From NCBI GenBank assembly GCA_947627695.1, contig CANQXF010000018.1:1-45339 (forward strand): a stretch of 45,339 nt of DNA. The letters are read 5' to 3'. Position 1 is the first letter of the stretch. Every line of letters begins with the position of its first letter. The notes beneath the pieces are model-generated. The model did no database searches. It saw only the letters and a list, made by a program, of their open reading frames with translations, and was not told the DNA's origin. Positions 16,276-23,478 of this stretch are shown in pieces. A program made the position numbers and the translations under genes. The DNA comes from an uncultured Ruminiclostridium sp. Lineage in GTDB: Bacteria > Bacillota > Clostridia > Oscillospirales > Ruminococcaceae.

Positions 16276-16280
16276 ATATG

Positions 16281-16356
16281 TGGTGGAGCATAGGGGATTC
16301 GAACCCCTGACCCCAACACTGCCAGTGTTGTGCGCTCCCAGCTGCGCTAATGCCCC
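16281..16356 (-). tRNA. tRNA-Ala (anticodon GGC)
   Basis: The 76-nt cloverleaf has acceptor GGGGCAT/ATGCTCC, anticodon loop CTGGCAG, a TTCGAAT T-loop, discriminator A and encoded CCA. Its 3' end faces the integrase, making it or its flank the likely integration target. Confidence 0.95.
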
Positions 16357-16360
16357 GTTG

Positions 16361-16515
16361 GTCAGTTTACAGTGTAAAATGCAAAATACACAATAATGGA
16401 GTTTTGCTTTTTTAAAAGCGGATTTGAATTGCCGCCTGCGAATTCGCACCTGTCATTTCAAATCTGCGGCGAAGCCGCTCCATCACTGTGTACTGTACAC
16501 TGTCAACTGTTAAAT
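16361..16515 (+). repeat. Heptamer-bordered palindromic element, copy A
   Basis: The left border runs in 7-bp steps (GTCAGTT, TACAGTG and so on). The right border also runs in 7-bp steps (CATCACT, GTGTACT, GTACACT, GTCAACT). The core holds CACCTGTCATTTCAAATC and GCGGCGAAGCCGC. It fills the space between tRNA-Ala and tRNA-Cys, leaving only 4 and 3 bp. Confidence 0.75.
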
Positions 16516-16518
16516 ATC

Positions 16519-16592
16519 TGGAGGCGCCACCCGGATTTGAACCGGGGATCAGGGTGTTGCAGACCCTTGCCTTACCACTTGGCTATAGCGCC
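16519..16592 (-). tRNA. tRNA-Cys (anticodon GCA)
   Basis: The 74-nt cloverleaf has acceptor GGCGCTA/TGGCGCC, anticodon loop CTGCAAC, discriminator U and encoded CCA. Confidence 0.95.
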
Positions 16593-16710
16593 GCTTTTCG
16601 CTTTTGTGAATACGCAACTTTTGTTCACAAAAACGAAAATGTCTGCCCCCGCTTCTGCAAGGGCTGGTACAGCTTATTCGGAATATCGCAAAAATATTCC
16701 TGTAAACTGC

Positions 16711-16786
16711 TGGAGCGGATTACGAGGCTCGAACTCGCTACCTCCACCTTGGCAAGGTGGCGCTCTACCGGATGAGCTAAATCCGC
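16711..16786 (-). tRNA. tRNA-Gly (anticodon GCC)
   Basis: The 76-nt cloverleaf has acceptor GCGGATT/AATCCGC, anticodon loop TTGCCAA, T-arm GCGAG/CTCGT, discriminator U and encoded CCA. The 118-bp gap to tRNA-Cys holds two imperfect hairpins but no heptamer element. Confidence 0.95.
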
Positions 16787-16790
16787 AATT

Positions 16791-16940
16791 GTCAGTGTAC
16801 AGTGTATAGTTGATAGTTGACAATGGTGGTGTCCGCTGTGCGGACAAATTTGGATTGGCGTGTACAAATTTGCACCTGTCATTTAAATCTGCGGCAAAGC
16901 CGCTCCACAACTGTACACTGTCAACTGTACACTGTACACT
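16791..16940 (+). repeat. Heptamer-bordered palindromic element, copy B
   Basis: The left border has GTCAGTG, TACAGTG, TATAGTT, GATAGTT, GACAATG. The right border has CACAACT, GTACACT, GTCAACT, GTACACT, GTACACT. The core has CACCTGTCATTTAAATC and GCGGCAAAGCCGC. It fills the tRNA-Gly to tRNA-Phe gap, leaving 4 and 3 bp. Confidence 0.8.
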
Positions 16941-16943
16941 GCT

Positions 16944-17019
<76 letters not shown>

Positions 17020-17021
17020 AG

Positions 17022-17140
17022 AGTGTTTGCGAAGCAAACACGATCCAACATTGCTTGATTTTCCCTTAAGGAAAATCATTTTCGCTTCGCGAAAACCGCA
17101 ATATTGGACACCGTTTGCAAGACGATAAGTTATGCTGAAC
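17022..17140. repeat. Compound palindrome between tRNA-Phe and tRNA-Val
   Basis: Three perfect hairpins follow one another: GTGTTTGC/GCAAACAC, GATTTTCC/GGAAAATC and TTTTCGC/GCGAAAA. The last two are enclosed by CCAACATTGC and GCAATATTGG, giving a branched structure. A CAACTAA heptamer pair lies just beyond, near 17147-17162. Confidence 0.55.
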
Positions 17141-17173
17141 AGTTCCAACTAACAACTAACCGCCAATAACTAT

Positions 17174-17249
17174 TGGTGGGAGCTACAGGGCTCGAACCTG
17201 TGACCCTCTGCTTGTAGGGCAGATGCTCTCCCAGCTGAGCTAAGCTCCC
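17174..17249 (-). tRNA. tRNA-Val (anticodon TAC)
   Basis: The 76-nt cloverleaf has acceptor GGGAGCT/AGCTCCC, anticodon loop CCTACAA, T-loop TTCGAGC, discriminator A and encoded CCA. It is the tRNA nearest to asnS and on the same strand. Confidence 0.95.
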
Positions 17250-17314
17250 ACTTTTTAACGGCTTTTTTATTATACACGCTTTTGCACCGCTTGTCAAGAG
17301 GAAAATCAAAAAAA

Positions 17315-17466
17315 TTTACAGTTGACAGTTGACAGTTGACAATTATGGTATCGCCTGCGGCGATAAATTTGAAATGACAGGTCAAAATTTGCACCCGCCA
17401 ATCAAAATCTGCAGCGAAGCTGCTCCACAACTGTCAACTGTACACTGTGCACTGTACACTGTCAAT
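17315..17466 (+). repeat. Heptamer-bordered palindromic element, copy C
   Basis: The left border is TTTACAG then TTGACAG twice. The right border has CACAACT, GTCAACT, GTACACT, GTGCACT, GTACACT, GTCAATA. An inner hairpin TCGCC/GGCGA and the pair TTTGAAATGACAGG with the GCAGCGAAGCTGC stem mark the core. The last heptamer overlaps the asnS stop codon. Confidence 0.8.
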
Positions 17467-18853
17467 ACTCTGCATTTCCCGCCGTTCTGGGGAACGGGAT
17501 AACGTCCCTGATGTTGCCTACGGCGGTGATATACATTATCAATCGCTCAAAGCCCAGACCGAAGCCTGCGTGCTTGGTGCCGCCGTAACGGCGCAGGTCA
17601 AGATACCAGTCGTAATCCTTGGGGTCAAGTCCCAGCTCCGCCATTCTCGCCTCAAGCCTGTCAAGGCGCTCCTCACGCTGACTGCCGCCGATTATTTCTC
17701 CCACTCCCGGAACAAGCAGGTCTACCGCCGCCACCGTCTTGTTGTCGTCGTTCATTCGCATATAGAACGCCTTTATCTCCTTGGGGTAATCGGTGACGAA
17801 AAGCGGCTTTTTGAACACCTGTTCGGTGAGGAAACGTTCGTGTTCCGTCTGGAGATCCGCACCCCAGAAAACGGGGTATTTGAACTGGTCCTTATGCTGT
17901 TCAAGTATCTCCACCGCCTCGGTGTAGGTGACGTGAGCAAAGTCGCTGTTCACTATGTCGGTTAGGCGCTGTATAAGCTCCTTGTCGTAGAAATCGTTGA
18001 AGAATTTCATCTCGTCGGGGCATTTTTCCATAACCGTTTTCAGCACATACTTTATCATATCCCTTGCAAGGTCCATATCGTCCTGCAGGTCCGCAAATGC
18101 TATCTCAGGCTCTATCATCCAAAATTCAGCCGCATGGCGGGTGGTGTTGGAATTTTCCGCCCTGAAGGTGGGACCGAAGGTGTAGATATTCCCGAAAGCC
18201 ATAGCCATAGCTTCGCCCTCAAGCTGTCCCGAAACGGTAAGGCTGGTGGGCTTGCCGAAAAAGTCCTGGGAATAATCTATCTTTCCCTCCTCGGTGCGGG
18301 GAGGATCCTGGGGGTCAAGTACGGAGACTCTGAACATCTCTCCTGCGCCCTCGCAGTCGCTTCCTGTGATTATGGGAGTGTTGACGTATACAAAGCCGCG
18401 CTCGTTGAAAAAGCTGTGTATCGCATAAGCGGCGACGCTCCTTACTCTCAGCACCGCGCCGATGGTGTTTGTTCTTGCTCTCAGGTGGGAAATTGTGCGC
18501 AGATATTCAAGGGTGTGGCGCTTTTTCTGCAAGGGGTAATCAGAGGGCGCAAGTCCGTCCACGATAACTTCTGCTGCGTGAATTTCAAAAGGCTGTTTTG
18601 CTTCGGGAGTGAGCAAAAATTCACCTGTAACGGTGACAGCGGAGCCTACCCCCAGCTTGCTCACCTCCTCAAAATTATCTATCTTATCCTGCTCAAAAAC
18701 TATCTGCACTCCTTTAAATCCGCTGCCGTCGGAAAGCTCCATAAAGCCGAAGGCTTTGCTTCCTCTGACGGTCTTTACCCAGCCGCAGACGGTTAGGGTG
18801 GAGCGATTTTCAGGGGTGTTTTTGTAAAGCTGTGCGATTTGTGTTCTCTTCAT
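17462..18853 (-). CDS. asnS: Asparagine--tRNA ligase
   Basis: This 463-residue class IIb aminoacyl-tRNA synthetase charges tRNA-Asn. The N-terminal OB-fold anticodon-binding domain (about 1-110) includes [19 protein letters not shown]. The catalytic core carries motif 2 ([18 protein letters not shown]) and motif 3 ([16 protein letters not shown]). [10 protein letters not shown] at the C-terminus is typical of AsnRS and separates it from AspRS. The length is normal. It has its own promoter and is followed on the same strand by the tRNA genes. No T-box leader is visible in the short upstream gap. Confidence 0.97.
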   Translation of the reverse strand: MKRTQIAQLYKNTPENRSTLTVCGWVKTVRGSKAFGFMELSDGSGFKGVQIVFEQDKIDNFEEVSKLGVGSAVTVTGEFLLTPEAKQPFEIHAAEVIVDGLAPSDYPLQKKRHTLEYLRTISHLRARTNTIGAVLRVRSVAAYAIHSFFNERGFVYVNTPIITGSDCEGAGEMFRVSVLDPQDPPRTEEGKIDYSQDFFGKPTSLTVSGQLEGEAMAMAFGNIYTFGPTFRAENSNTTRHAAEFWMIEPEIAFADLQDDMDLARDMIKYVLKTVMEKCPDEMKFFNDFYDKELIQRLTDIVNSDFAHVTYTEAVEILEQHKDQFKYPVFWGADLQTEHERFLTEQVFKKPLFVTDYPKEIKAFYMRMNDDNKTVAAVDLLVPGVGEIIGGSQREERLDRLEARMAELGLDPKDYDWYLDLRRYGGTKHAGFGLGFERLIMYITAVGNIRDVIPFPRTAGNAEY

Positions 18854-18899
18854 AATTTAAAATTCCTTTTTATATAATTTCAAAGCTTTTGCCTGTTAT

Positions 18900-18928
18900 A
18901 TTGTAACACTTTTTCCTGCGGTTTTCAA
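18900..18928 (-). promoter_or_regulatory. Promoter of asnS
   Basis: On the minus strand TTGAAA (18923-18928) and TACAAT (18900-18905) are separated by 17 bp, about 46 bp before the asnS start. Confidence 0.65.
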
Positions 18929-18935
18929 GGGCAAA

Positions 18936-18964
18936 TTGACAGGAAAAAATATTTATGCTACAAT
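18936..18964 (+). promoter_or_regulatory. Promoter of the secreted protein gene
   Basis: TTGACA (18936-18941) and TACAAT (18959-18964) have a 17-bp spacer and point towards the gene at 19049. This promoter is back to back with the asnS promoter. Confidence 0.65.
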
Positions 18965-19048
18965 ATTGACAGTTAAGACCTGCGAAGCGGCTACGCAAAC
19001 GCTGAAAGCTCCGCAGATATGCCCTTTGACCTGACTTTGAGGTGCGCT

Positions 19049-20500
19049 ATGATAAAAAGATTTATTACAGTGATTCTGGCGATAGCCGTTTCTGCTTCCG
19101 CCCTTTCCGTTTCCGCACACGCAAATTCCGCCCAGATGCACTGGAGCGGCGTTGACGCAACGGGGACTATGACAAGCGACAAGAACTGCCCCATAACGGT
19201 GGAGAGGGAAGTCCTCACCTTTGACATAACCGAAGCTCCAAGTAACTATTATGAAGACGTTTCACAAATAAGGGATTACAAAAATTCCGTCACGGCAAAT
19301 TACACCTTTTATAATCCCGCTGATTACAAGGTCACCGCAACGCTGGTGTTCCCTTTCGGCAGGCTCCCCGAATATTTTTACAATAGAACTGATGAGGTTT
19401 ATCAGGCGGAAGCGGAAAAGTACGGCGTTACCCTGAACGGAGAAAAGGTAAAGACCGTCCTGCGCCACACCCTTTCCACGGGATATTTTGACCTTGAAAG
19501 AGATCTGAGCAGGCTGAAGGACGGATACAGCGAAAAATACATTTATTCCCCCGACCTTCCTGTGTACAAGTATACCTATAAGGTAAGCGGGCTTTCAGCG
19601 GAAAAGGGCGACTATACGGACGCCGTTCTCTCCGTCACGAAAAATGGCGACAGCACGCTTATTTTAGAGGGAATGTCGGGATACAGGACCACAAACGCCG
19701 ATATACGGAATACCGAAAGGGGCTCGGTGGACGTGCAAAACGGCGACACTGTTATCCTCTGGTGCCTTGGCGACCCTGAAAATCTTGAACTGAAATGGAA
19801 TTTGTACGACGACGGCTCTTGGAAAACCGAAGTAAGCGGGGAGATTGCCCTGACGAATACTGAAGAAATGAGCTTTGAAGAATTTGCCCTGCAAGACTAT
19901 GACCCGAACTCGGAAATTTCCCAAACCGACTGGTACAACGCAATGGTGGACTTTTTGACGGAAGACAGAGCAGGAGGTATCTGCCTGCGCCATGAATGGG
20001 AGCAGGATATAAGCGGCAGGCTTATGCGCTGGTATCAGTACGAGATGACCCTTGCCCCGGGCGAAAGGGCGGAAAACATAGTTACCGCCCCCGTTTATCC
20101 CGATATAGGCACATCGTACGACCCCACGCTTTGCGACTACACCTATCTGCTCTCTCCCGCTGAGACCTGGGCGGATTTCGGACAGCTTGACATTGTGATA
20201 AACACGCCGTTTTATATTGTAGGCAGGGACTATTACGGCGACAGCTTTGCCACGCTCCCCTTTGAGAAGATGGACTATGACGAGGGTATAAACGGCGGGC
20301 GGCAGGGATATTTTTATTCCTGCGAGGGGCTTCCCGAAAAGGACCTTGTGTTTACGCTGTGTGAGAAGGAAATTGCGGTAAGCTCCTCAAGCGGTGCAAA
20401 CGTACTTCTTGTCATTGGTATTGCCGCTTTGGCAATTCCCGTTGTTCTCGCCATAGCGGCGGGAATTGTGGGGATAATTCTTGTGAGGAAGAAAAGCTGA
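19049..20500 (+). CDS. Secreted, membrane-anchored protein of unknown function
   Basis: I do not recognise this family. Starting at the ATG at 19049 gives a clean signal peptide, MIKRFITVILAIAVSASA, with a likely signal peptidase site after SAHA. An upstream in-frame ATG at 19019 would put ten extra residues before it and is less likely. The ~420-residue exported part is rich in Tyr, Asp and Thr and probably beta-rich. The C-terminus has one membrane helix (VLLVIGIAALAIPVVLAIAA) followed by VRKKS, so the protein would be anchored with its bulk outside. It is 483 residues long. It is divergent from asnS and has no obvious partner gene. A weak hairpin (20509-20525) follows. Confidence 0.75.
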   Translation: MIKRFITVILAIAVSASALSVSAHANSAQMHWSGVDATGTMTSDKNCPITVEREVLTFDITEAPSNYYEDVSQIRDYKNSVTANYTFYNPADYKVTATLVFPFGRLPEYFYNRTDEVYQAEAEKYGVTLNGEKVKTVLRHTLSTGYFDLERDLSRLKDGYSEKYIYSPDLPVYKYTYKVSGLSAEKGDYTDAVLSVTKNGDSTLILEGMSGYRTTNADIRNTERGSVDVQNGDTVILWCLGDPENLELKWNLYDDGSWKTEVSGEIALTNTEEMSFEEFALQDYDPNSEISQTDWYNAMVDFLTEDRAGGICLRHEWEQDISGRLMRWYQYEMTLAPGERAENIVTAPVYPDIGTSYDPTLCDYTYLLSPAETWADFGQLDIVINTPFYIVGRDYYGDSFATLPFEKMDYDEGINGGRQGYFYSCEGLPEKDLVFTLCEKEIAVSSSSGANVLLVIGIAALAIPVVLAIAAGIVGIILVRKKS

Positions 20501-20555
20501 TCATTTTGCGCAACCTAAAGTTGCGTGCTTTCCCGAAAAAGCAATACATAATTGG

Positions 20556-20584
20556 TTGAACAGCGTCCGCCATTATGCTACAAT
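20556..20584 (+). promoter_or_regulatory. Promoter of the XRE-like regulator
   Basis: TTGAAC (20556-20561) and TACAAT (20579-20584) are separated by 17 bp and lie 42 bp before the start codon. Confidence 0.6.
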
Positions 20585-20626
20585 GTTCCTGTCAGCTGAT
20601 AATATCTACTGTAAAGGAGAATTTTT

Positions 20627-21293
20627 ATGAGCGTGGGAAAAAATCTGCAATTTCTGCGGAAGATGAAAAATCTTACTCAGGAGGAGCTTGCGGAAAAGTT
20701 AGCGGTGAGCAGACAGACAGTTTCCAAGTGGGAGTTGGACGACGCCCAGCCAGAAATTGACAAGGCTATCTCCCTGTGCGAGTTATTCAACTGCTCGTTA
20801 GACGACCTGTTCAGAAGTGAAATGAACGGTGTTGAGGATATTTACACAAATCTGCGTACAGAAACAGTAAAGGGCTTTCGTTATGTAAAGCACGCTGTGG
20901 TAAGCACCACTCCCGAAGACGACGCCATTGACAGGATATTTACCATTGCCCGCAGCAGCGGCGTTGAAAAACCCAAGGTGATCGGCTGGGATTTTCCCGT
21001 ATTGTCACAGGAGCAGATAAATGTTTACAATATGCATGGGTATGAGGCGGCGTGGATATTGCCCGAGGGAATGACCCCCTCAGACTGTGAGATACATCAG
21101 CAGGAGGATCACCTGTATGCCGCCATCACCATAACAAACCCCCTTTGAAAACCCCTTTGTGTCAATTCCCAAGGGCTATCAGACGCTGTTGGAATATATC
21201 AGGGTAAATGGTCTTGAGCGTGACGACAAAGGCGTTATCCCCTGCTTTGAGGTGGACGGGGAGAGTATGGATATTTATATTGCGGTGAGATGA
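20627..21293 (+). pseudogene. XRE regulator with GyrI-like effector domain, frameshifted
   Basis: An AAAGGAG ribosome binding site leads to an XRE domain (about residues 1-65, including LAEKLAVSRQTVSKWE). A ~150-residue domain follows that resembles the GyrI/AraC-effector-binding fold (GFRYVKHAVVSTT, GYEAAWILPEG, YAAITITN). The frame stops at 21148 after a CCCCC run. Shifting by one base there restores NPFENPFVSIPKGYQTLLEY and GVIPCFEVDGESMDIYIAV, the expected end, with stop at 21291-21293. Both the sequence before and after the break fit the family, so one base was gained in the C run, either truly or by sequencing error. If real, the effector domain loses its last ~50 residues. Confidence 0.75.
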
Positions 21294-21324
21294 ATGTTGA
21301 GGAAAAATAATAACAACAACTAAA

Positions 21325-21480
21325 ACAGTTTACAGTTAAGAGTGCAAAGTTAAGAGTTGTGGAGTTTTCGCCTTTGGCGAAAACGGATTTGAAATGGCAG
21401 GCGGAAATTAACGGGTGTCATTTTAAATCTGCGGCAAAGCCACTCCACAACTTTACACTTTACACTGTACACTTTGCACT
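21325..21480 (+). repeat. Heptamer-bordered palindromic element, copy D
   Basis: The left border is ACAGTTT, ACAGTTA, AGAGTGC, AAAGTTA, AGAGTTG. The right border is CACAACT, TTACACT, TTACACT, GTACACT, TTGCACT. The core has a TTTTCGCC/GGCGAAAA hairpin and outer GTGGAG/CTCCAC arms. It lies between the XRE gene and spoVAEb, 4 kb from the other copies. Confidence 0.75.
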
Positions 21481-21481
21481 G

Positions 21482-21515
21482 ACAAGCTGACAGCTTTCGC
21501 TGTCAGCTTGTTTTA
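21482..21515. terminator. Hairpin terminator at the end of spoVAEb
   Basis: A perfect 13-bp stem (21482-21494 with 21499-21511) and TTTC loop overlap the spoVAEb stop codon. The T run follows on the + strand, so it should also stop the convergent XRE transcript. Confidence 0.6.
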
Positions 21516-21874
21516 TCCCCCCGCTTAAAGCAGAGAGCGACGATTATTCCGAACACCACCGCTGCGGTAAGTCCTGCCGCGCCTGCGGTAAAGCCGCCTG
21601 TGAATGCGCCGAGAAGTCCGTCCTCAGCCACCGCTTTTTTTACTCCCTCGGCTAATGCATAGCCGAAGCCTGTCAGGGGAACTGTCGCCCCTGCTCCCGC
21701 AAATTCAACGATAGGCTCGTAAACGCCGCAGCCGCCCAGAACTACTCCCGCCACGACGTAAGCTACAAGTATCCTTGCGGGAGTCAGCTTTGTCAGGTCT
21801 ATTAAAAGCTGTCCCACAAGGCAGAACGCTCCGCCTATAACGAACGCCCAGAAATATTCCATAAACATTTCCAT
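21503..21874 (-). CDS. spoVAE: Stage V sporulation protein AE (SpoVAEb)
   Basis: This 123-residue integral membrane protein has about three to four membrane segments and the family pattern FVIGGAFCLVGQLLIDLTKL near residues 11-30. GGCGVYEPIVEFAGAGATVP, GFGYALAEGVK and GLLGAFTGGFTAGAAGLTAA follow. It is part of the SpoVA complex in the inner forespore membrane that moves calcium-dipicolinate into the developing spore and out at germination. It is the last gene of spoVAC-spoVAD-spoVAEb, the short form of the operon seen in many Clostridia. Confidence 0.92.
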   Translation of the reverse strand: MEMFMEYFWAFVIGGAFCLVGQLLIDLTKLTPARILVAYVVAGVVLGGCGVYEPIVEFAGAGATVPLTGFGYALAEGVKKAVAEDGLLGAFTGGFTAGAAGLTAAVVFGIIVALCFKRGDKTS

Positions 21875-21892
21875 AATTTTCCCTGCCTTTCC

Positions 21893-22897
21893 TTACTGCG
21901 CTGAAAGCTGTACTGCGTGGCTTATGCCGGGGATACTTTCCCCCTGCTGATTTATGGTGGGGGACATAAGCGCTCCCGTTGCCGCAAACAGCATGTTTTT
22001 CAGCGTTCCCTGCTCTATCTGCTTTAAGATACAGCCGCAAAGCACCGAGGCGCTGCACCCGCAGCCTGAGCCGCCTGCGTGAACGTCCTGCTTTTCCCTG
22101 TCGTACAGCATAAGTCCGCAGTCGTTATGCACCGCCGAGATATCAACACCGTCGCGCTTGAACAGCTCCTTCAGCATATCGCTGCCAACCTGTCCCAGGT
22201 CCCCTGTCAGGATAAGGTCAAAGTCGCTCACCTGCTGTGCGGTGTTGGCAAGGTGGCGGGAAATGGTGTCGTACGCCGCCGCAGCCATTGCCGCCCCCAT
22301 ATTGTTTGCGTCGGTGACGCCCATATCGTTTATCTTTCCGATAGTTACCGAACGAATATAGGGCGGCTTGCAGTGTGATGAAACTATTGCGCAGCCTGCC
22401 GCCGTCGCAGTCCACTGGGCGGTGGGAGTGCGCTGCCCGCCGTAATTCACGGGAAAGCGGAACTGTCTTTCCGCCGAGCAGAAGTGGGAGGAGGTGACGG
22501 CGGCGGCATTGTTCGCCGCTTTGCTGTCCACGAAAATGCTTGCCAGCGCAAGGCTTTCCGCCATAGTGGAGCAGGCGCCGAAAAGTCCCACGAACGGTAT
22601 CTCCGTGTCCTTTGCCCCACCGCTGGAGCTGACGCACTGGTTCAGCAGGTCGCCTGCGAACATAACGTCGATGTCCTTCTGGGAAAACCTGCCCTTGCTG
22701 AGAGCAGTGTTAAAGGCTATCTGCTGGAGCTTGCTCTCGCTTTTCTCCCAGCTCACTTCGCCAAGAGTGTTGTCCTGAGTGGTGAAATCAAAGCATTTTC
22801 CCAAAGGTCCTTCGCTCTCCATTTTCCCCGCCGCAGAGGCGTAAGCCGTCACCGAGGGCAGAGAGTCCAAAGCTATCGTTCCGTCTTTTATAAGCAT
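21893..22897 (-). CDS. spoVAD: Stage V sporulation protein AD
   Basis: This 334-residue protein has the thiolase-like fold of SpoVAD, which binds dipicolinic acid on the outer face of the spore inner membrane. Family stretches include MFAGDLLNQCVSSSGGAK, FGACSTMAESLALASIFVD, TSSHFCSAERQFRFPVNYGG and HAGGSGCGCSA. It starts after AAGGAGGCGGG. It lies 12 bp after spoVAC and 18 bp before spoVAEb on the same strand. No defect is visible. Confidence 0.95.
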   Translation of the reverse strand: MLIKDGTIALDSLPSVTAYASAAGKMESEGPLGKCFDFTTQDNTLGEVSWEKSESKLQQIAFNTALSKGRFSQKDIDVMFAGDLLNQCVSSSGGAKDTEIPFVGLFGACSTMAESLALASIFVDSKAANNAAAVTSSHFCSAERQFRFPVNYGGQRTPTAQWTATAAGCAIVSSHCKPPYIRSVTIGKINDMGVTDANNMGAAMAAAAYDTISRHLANTAQQVSDFDLILTGDLGQVGSDMLKELFKRDGVDISAVHNDCGLMLYDREKQDVHAGGSGCGCSASVLCGCILKQIEQGTLKNMLFAATGALMSPTINQQGESIPGISHAVQLSAQ

Positions 22898-22909
22898 TTT
22901 CCCGCCTCC

Positions 22910-23353
22910 TTACATCAGTTGGAACAAGTACAGAATTATTCCGTAAATAACAGACGCCGCAATGCCGTAAACTATCACGGGTCCTGCGATTATGAATATT
23001 TTTGCCGCCGTTCCCAGCACAAATCCCTCGGTCTTGAACTCAAGGGCGGGTGCAACGACTGAGTTTGCAAAGCCTGTTATAGGCACCAGCGTTCCTGCGC
23101 CGCCGTGCTTTGCTATCTTGTCATACAGCCCAAAGCCTGTCAGAAAGGCGCTGAAGAATATCAGCGTTATGGAAGTGACGCTGCGGGCGTTCATCTCGTT
23201 TAGTCCCCAATAGGAATAAAGGTTGAACAAAGCCTGTCCCAGACAGCAGATCAGCCCGCCTATCACAAAGGCTTTGGGCAGTGTCAGGTACAGCTTGGTG
23301 TTGGGCGAGGCTTTTTTGGTAAGCCTGTCGTATTCGGCGGTGGTCATTTTCAT
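22910..23353 (-). CDS. spoVAC: Stage V sporulation protein AC
   Basis: This 147-residue membrane protein is the SpoVAC channel subunit. It has KAFVIGGLICCLGQALFNLY near residues 29-48, FGLYDKIAKHGGAGTLVPIT in the middle, and a final hydrophobic segment. SpoVAC of Bacillus is known to act as a mechanosensitive channel in dipicolinate release. It is the first gene of the operon. A weak sigma-G-like pair lies upstream on the minus strand (GTTATA at 23393-23398 and CATTGAA at 23369-23375, 17 bp apart), in keeping with forespore expression. The ribosome binding site is GTGAGGG. Confidence 0.93.
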   Translation of the reverse strand: MKMTTAEYDRLTKKASPNTKLYLTLPKAFVIGGLICCLGQALFNLYSYWGLNEMNARSVTSITLIFFSAFLTGFGLYDKIAKHGGAGTLVPITGFANSVVAPALEFKTEGFVLGTAAKIFIIAGPVIVYGIAASVIYGIILYLFQLM

Positions 23354-23413
23354 TTTCGTTCCCTCACATTCAATGTAGATTGCAGTAACTTATATAACTG
23401 TAATAACGAAATC

Positions 23414-23438
23414 ACGCCCCCTTGTTTTAAGGGGGCGT
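23414..23438. terminator. GC-rich hairpin between fkbH-like gene and spoVA
   Basis: ACGCCCCCTT (23414-23423) pairs perfectly with AAGGGGGCGT (23429-23438) around a 5-base loop. It lies just after the end of the polysaccharide cluster and probably insulates it from the spoVA operon. The T run is poor. Confidence 0.5.
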
Positions 23439-23478
23439 TGGTAGTATGTGAGGAGGAAGGTGGGATTATGCGCTGAGA

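Noticed and set aside
18854-18935. T-box riboswitch upstream of asnS
   Set aside because: The promoter lies about 46 bp from the start codon, leaving no room for a T-box leader, and no T-box motif is seen.
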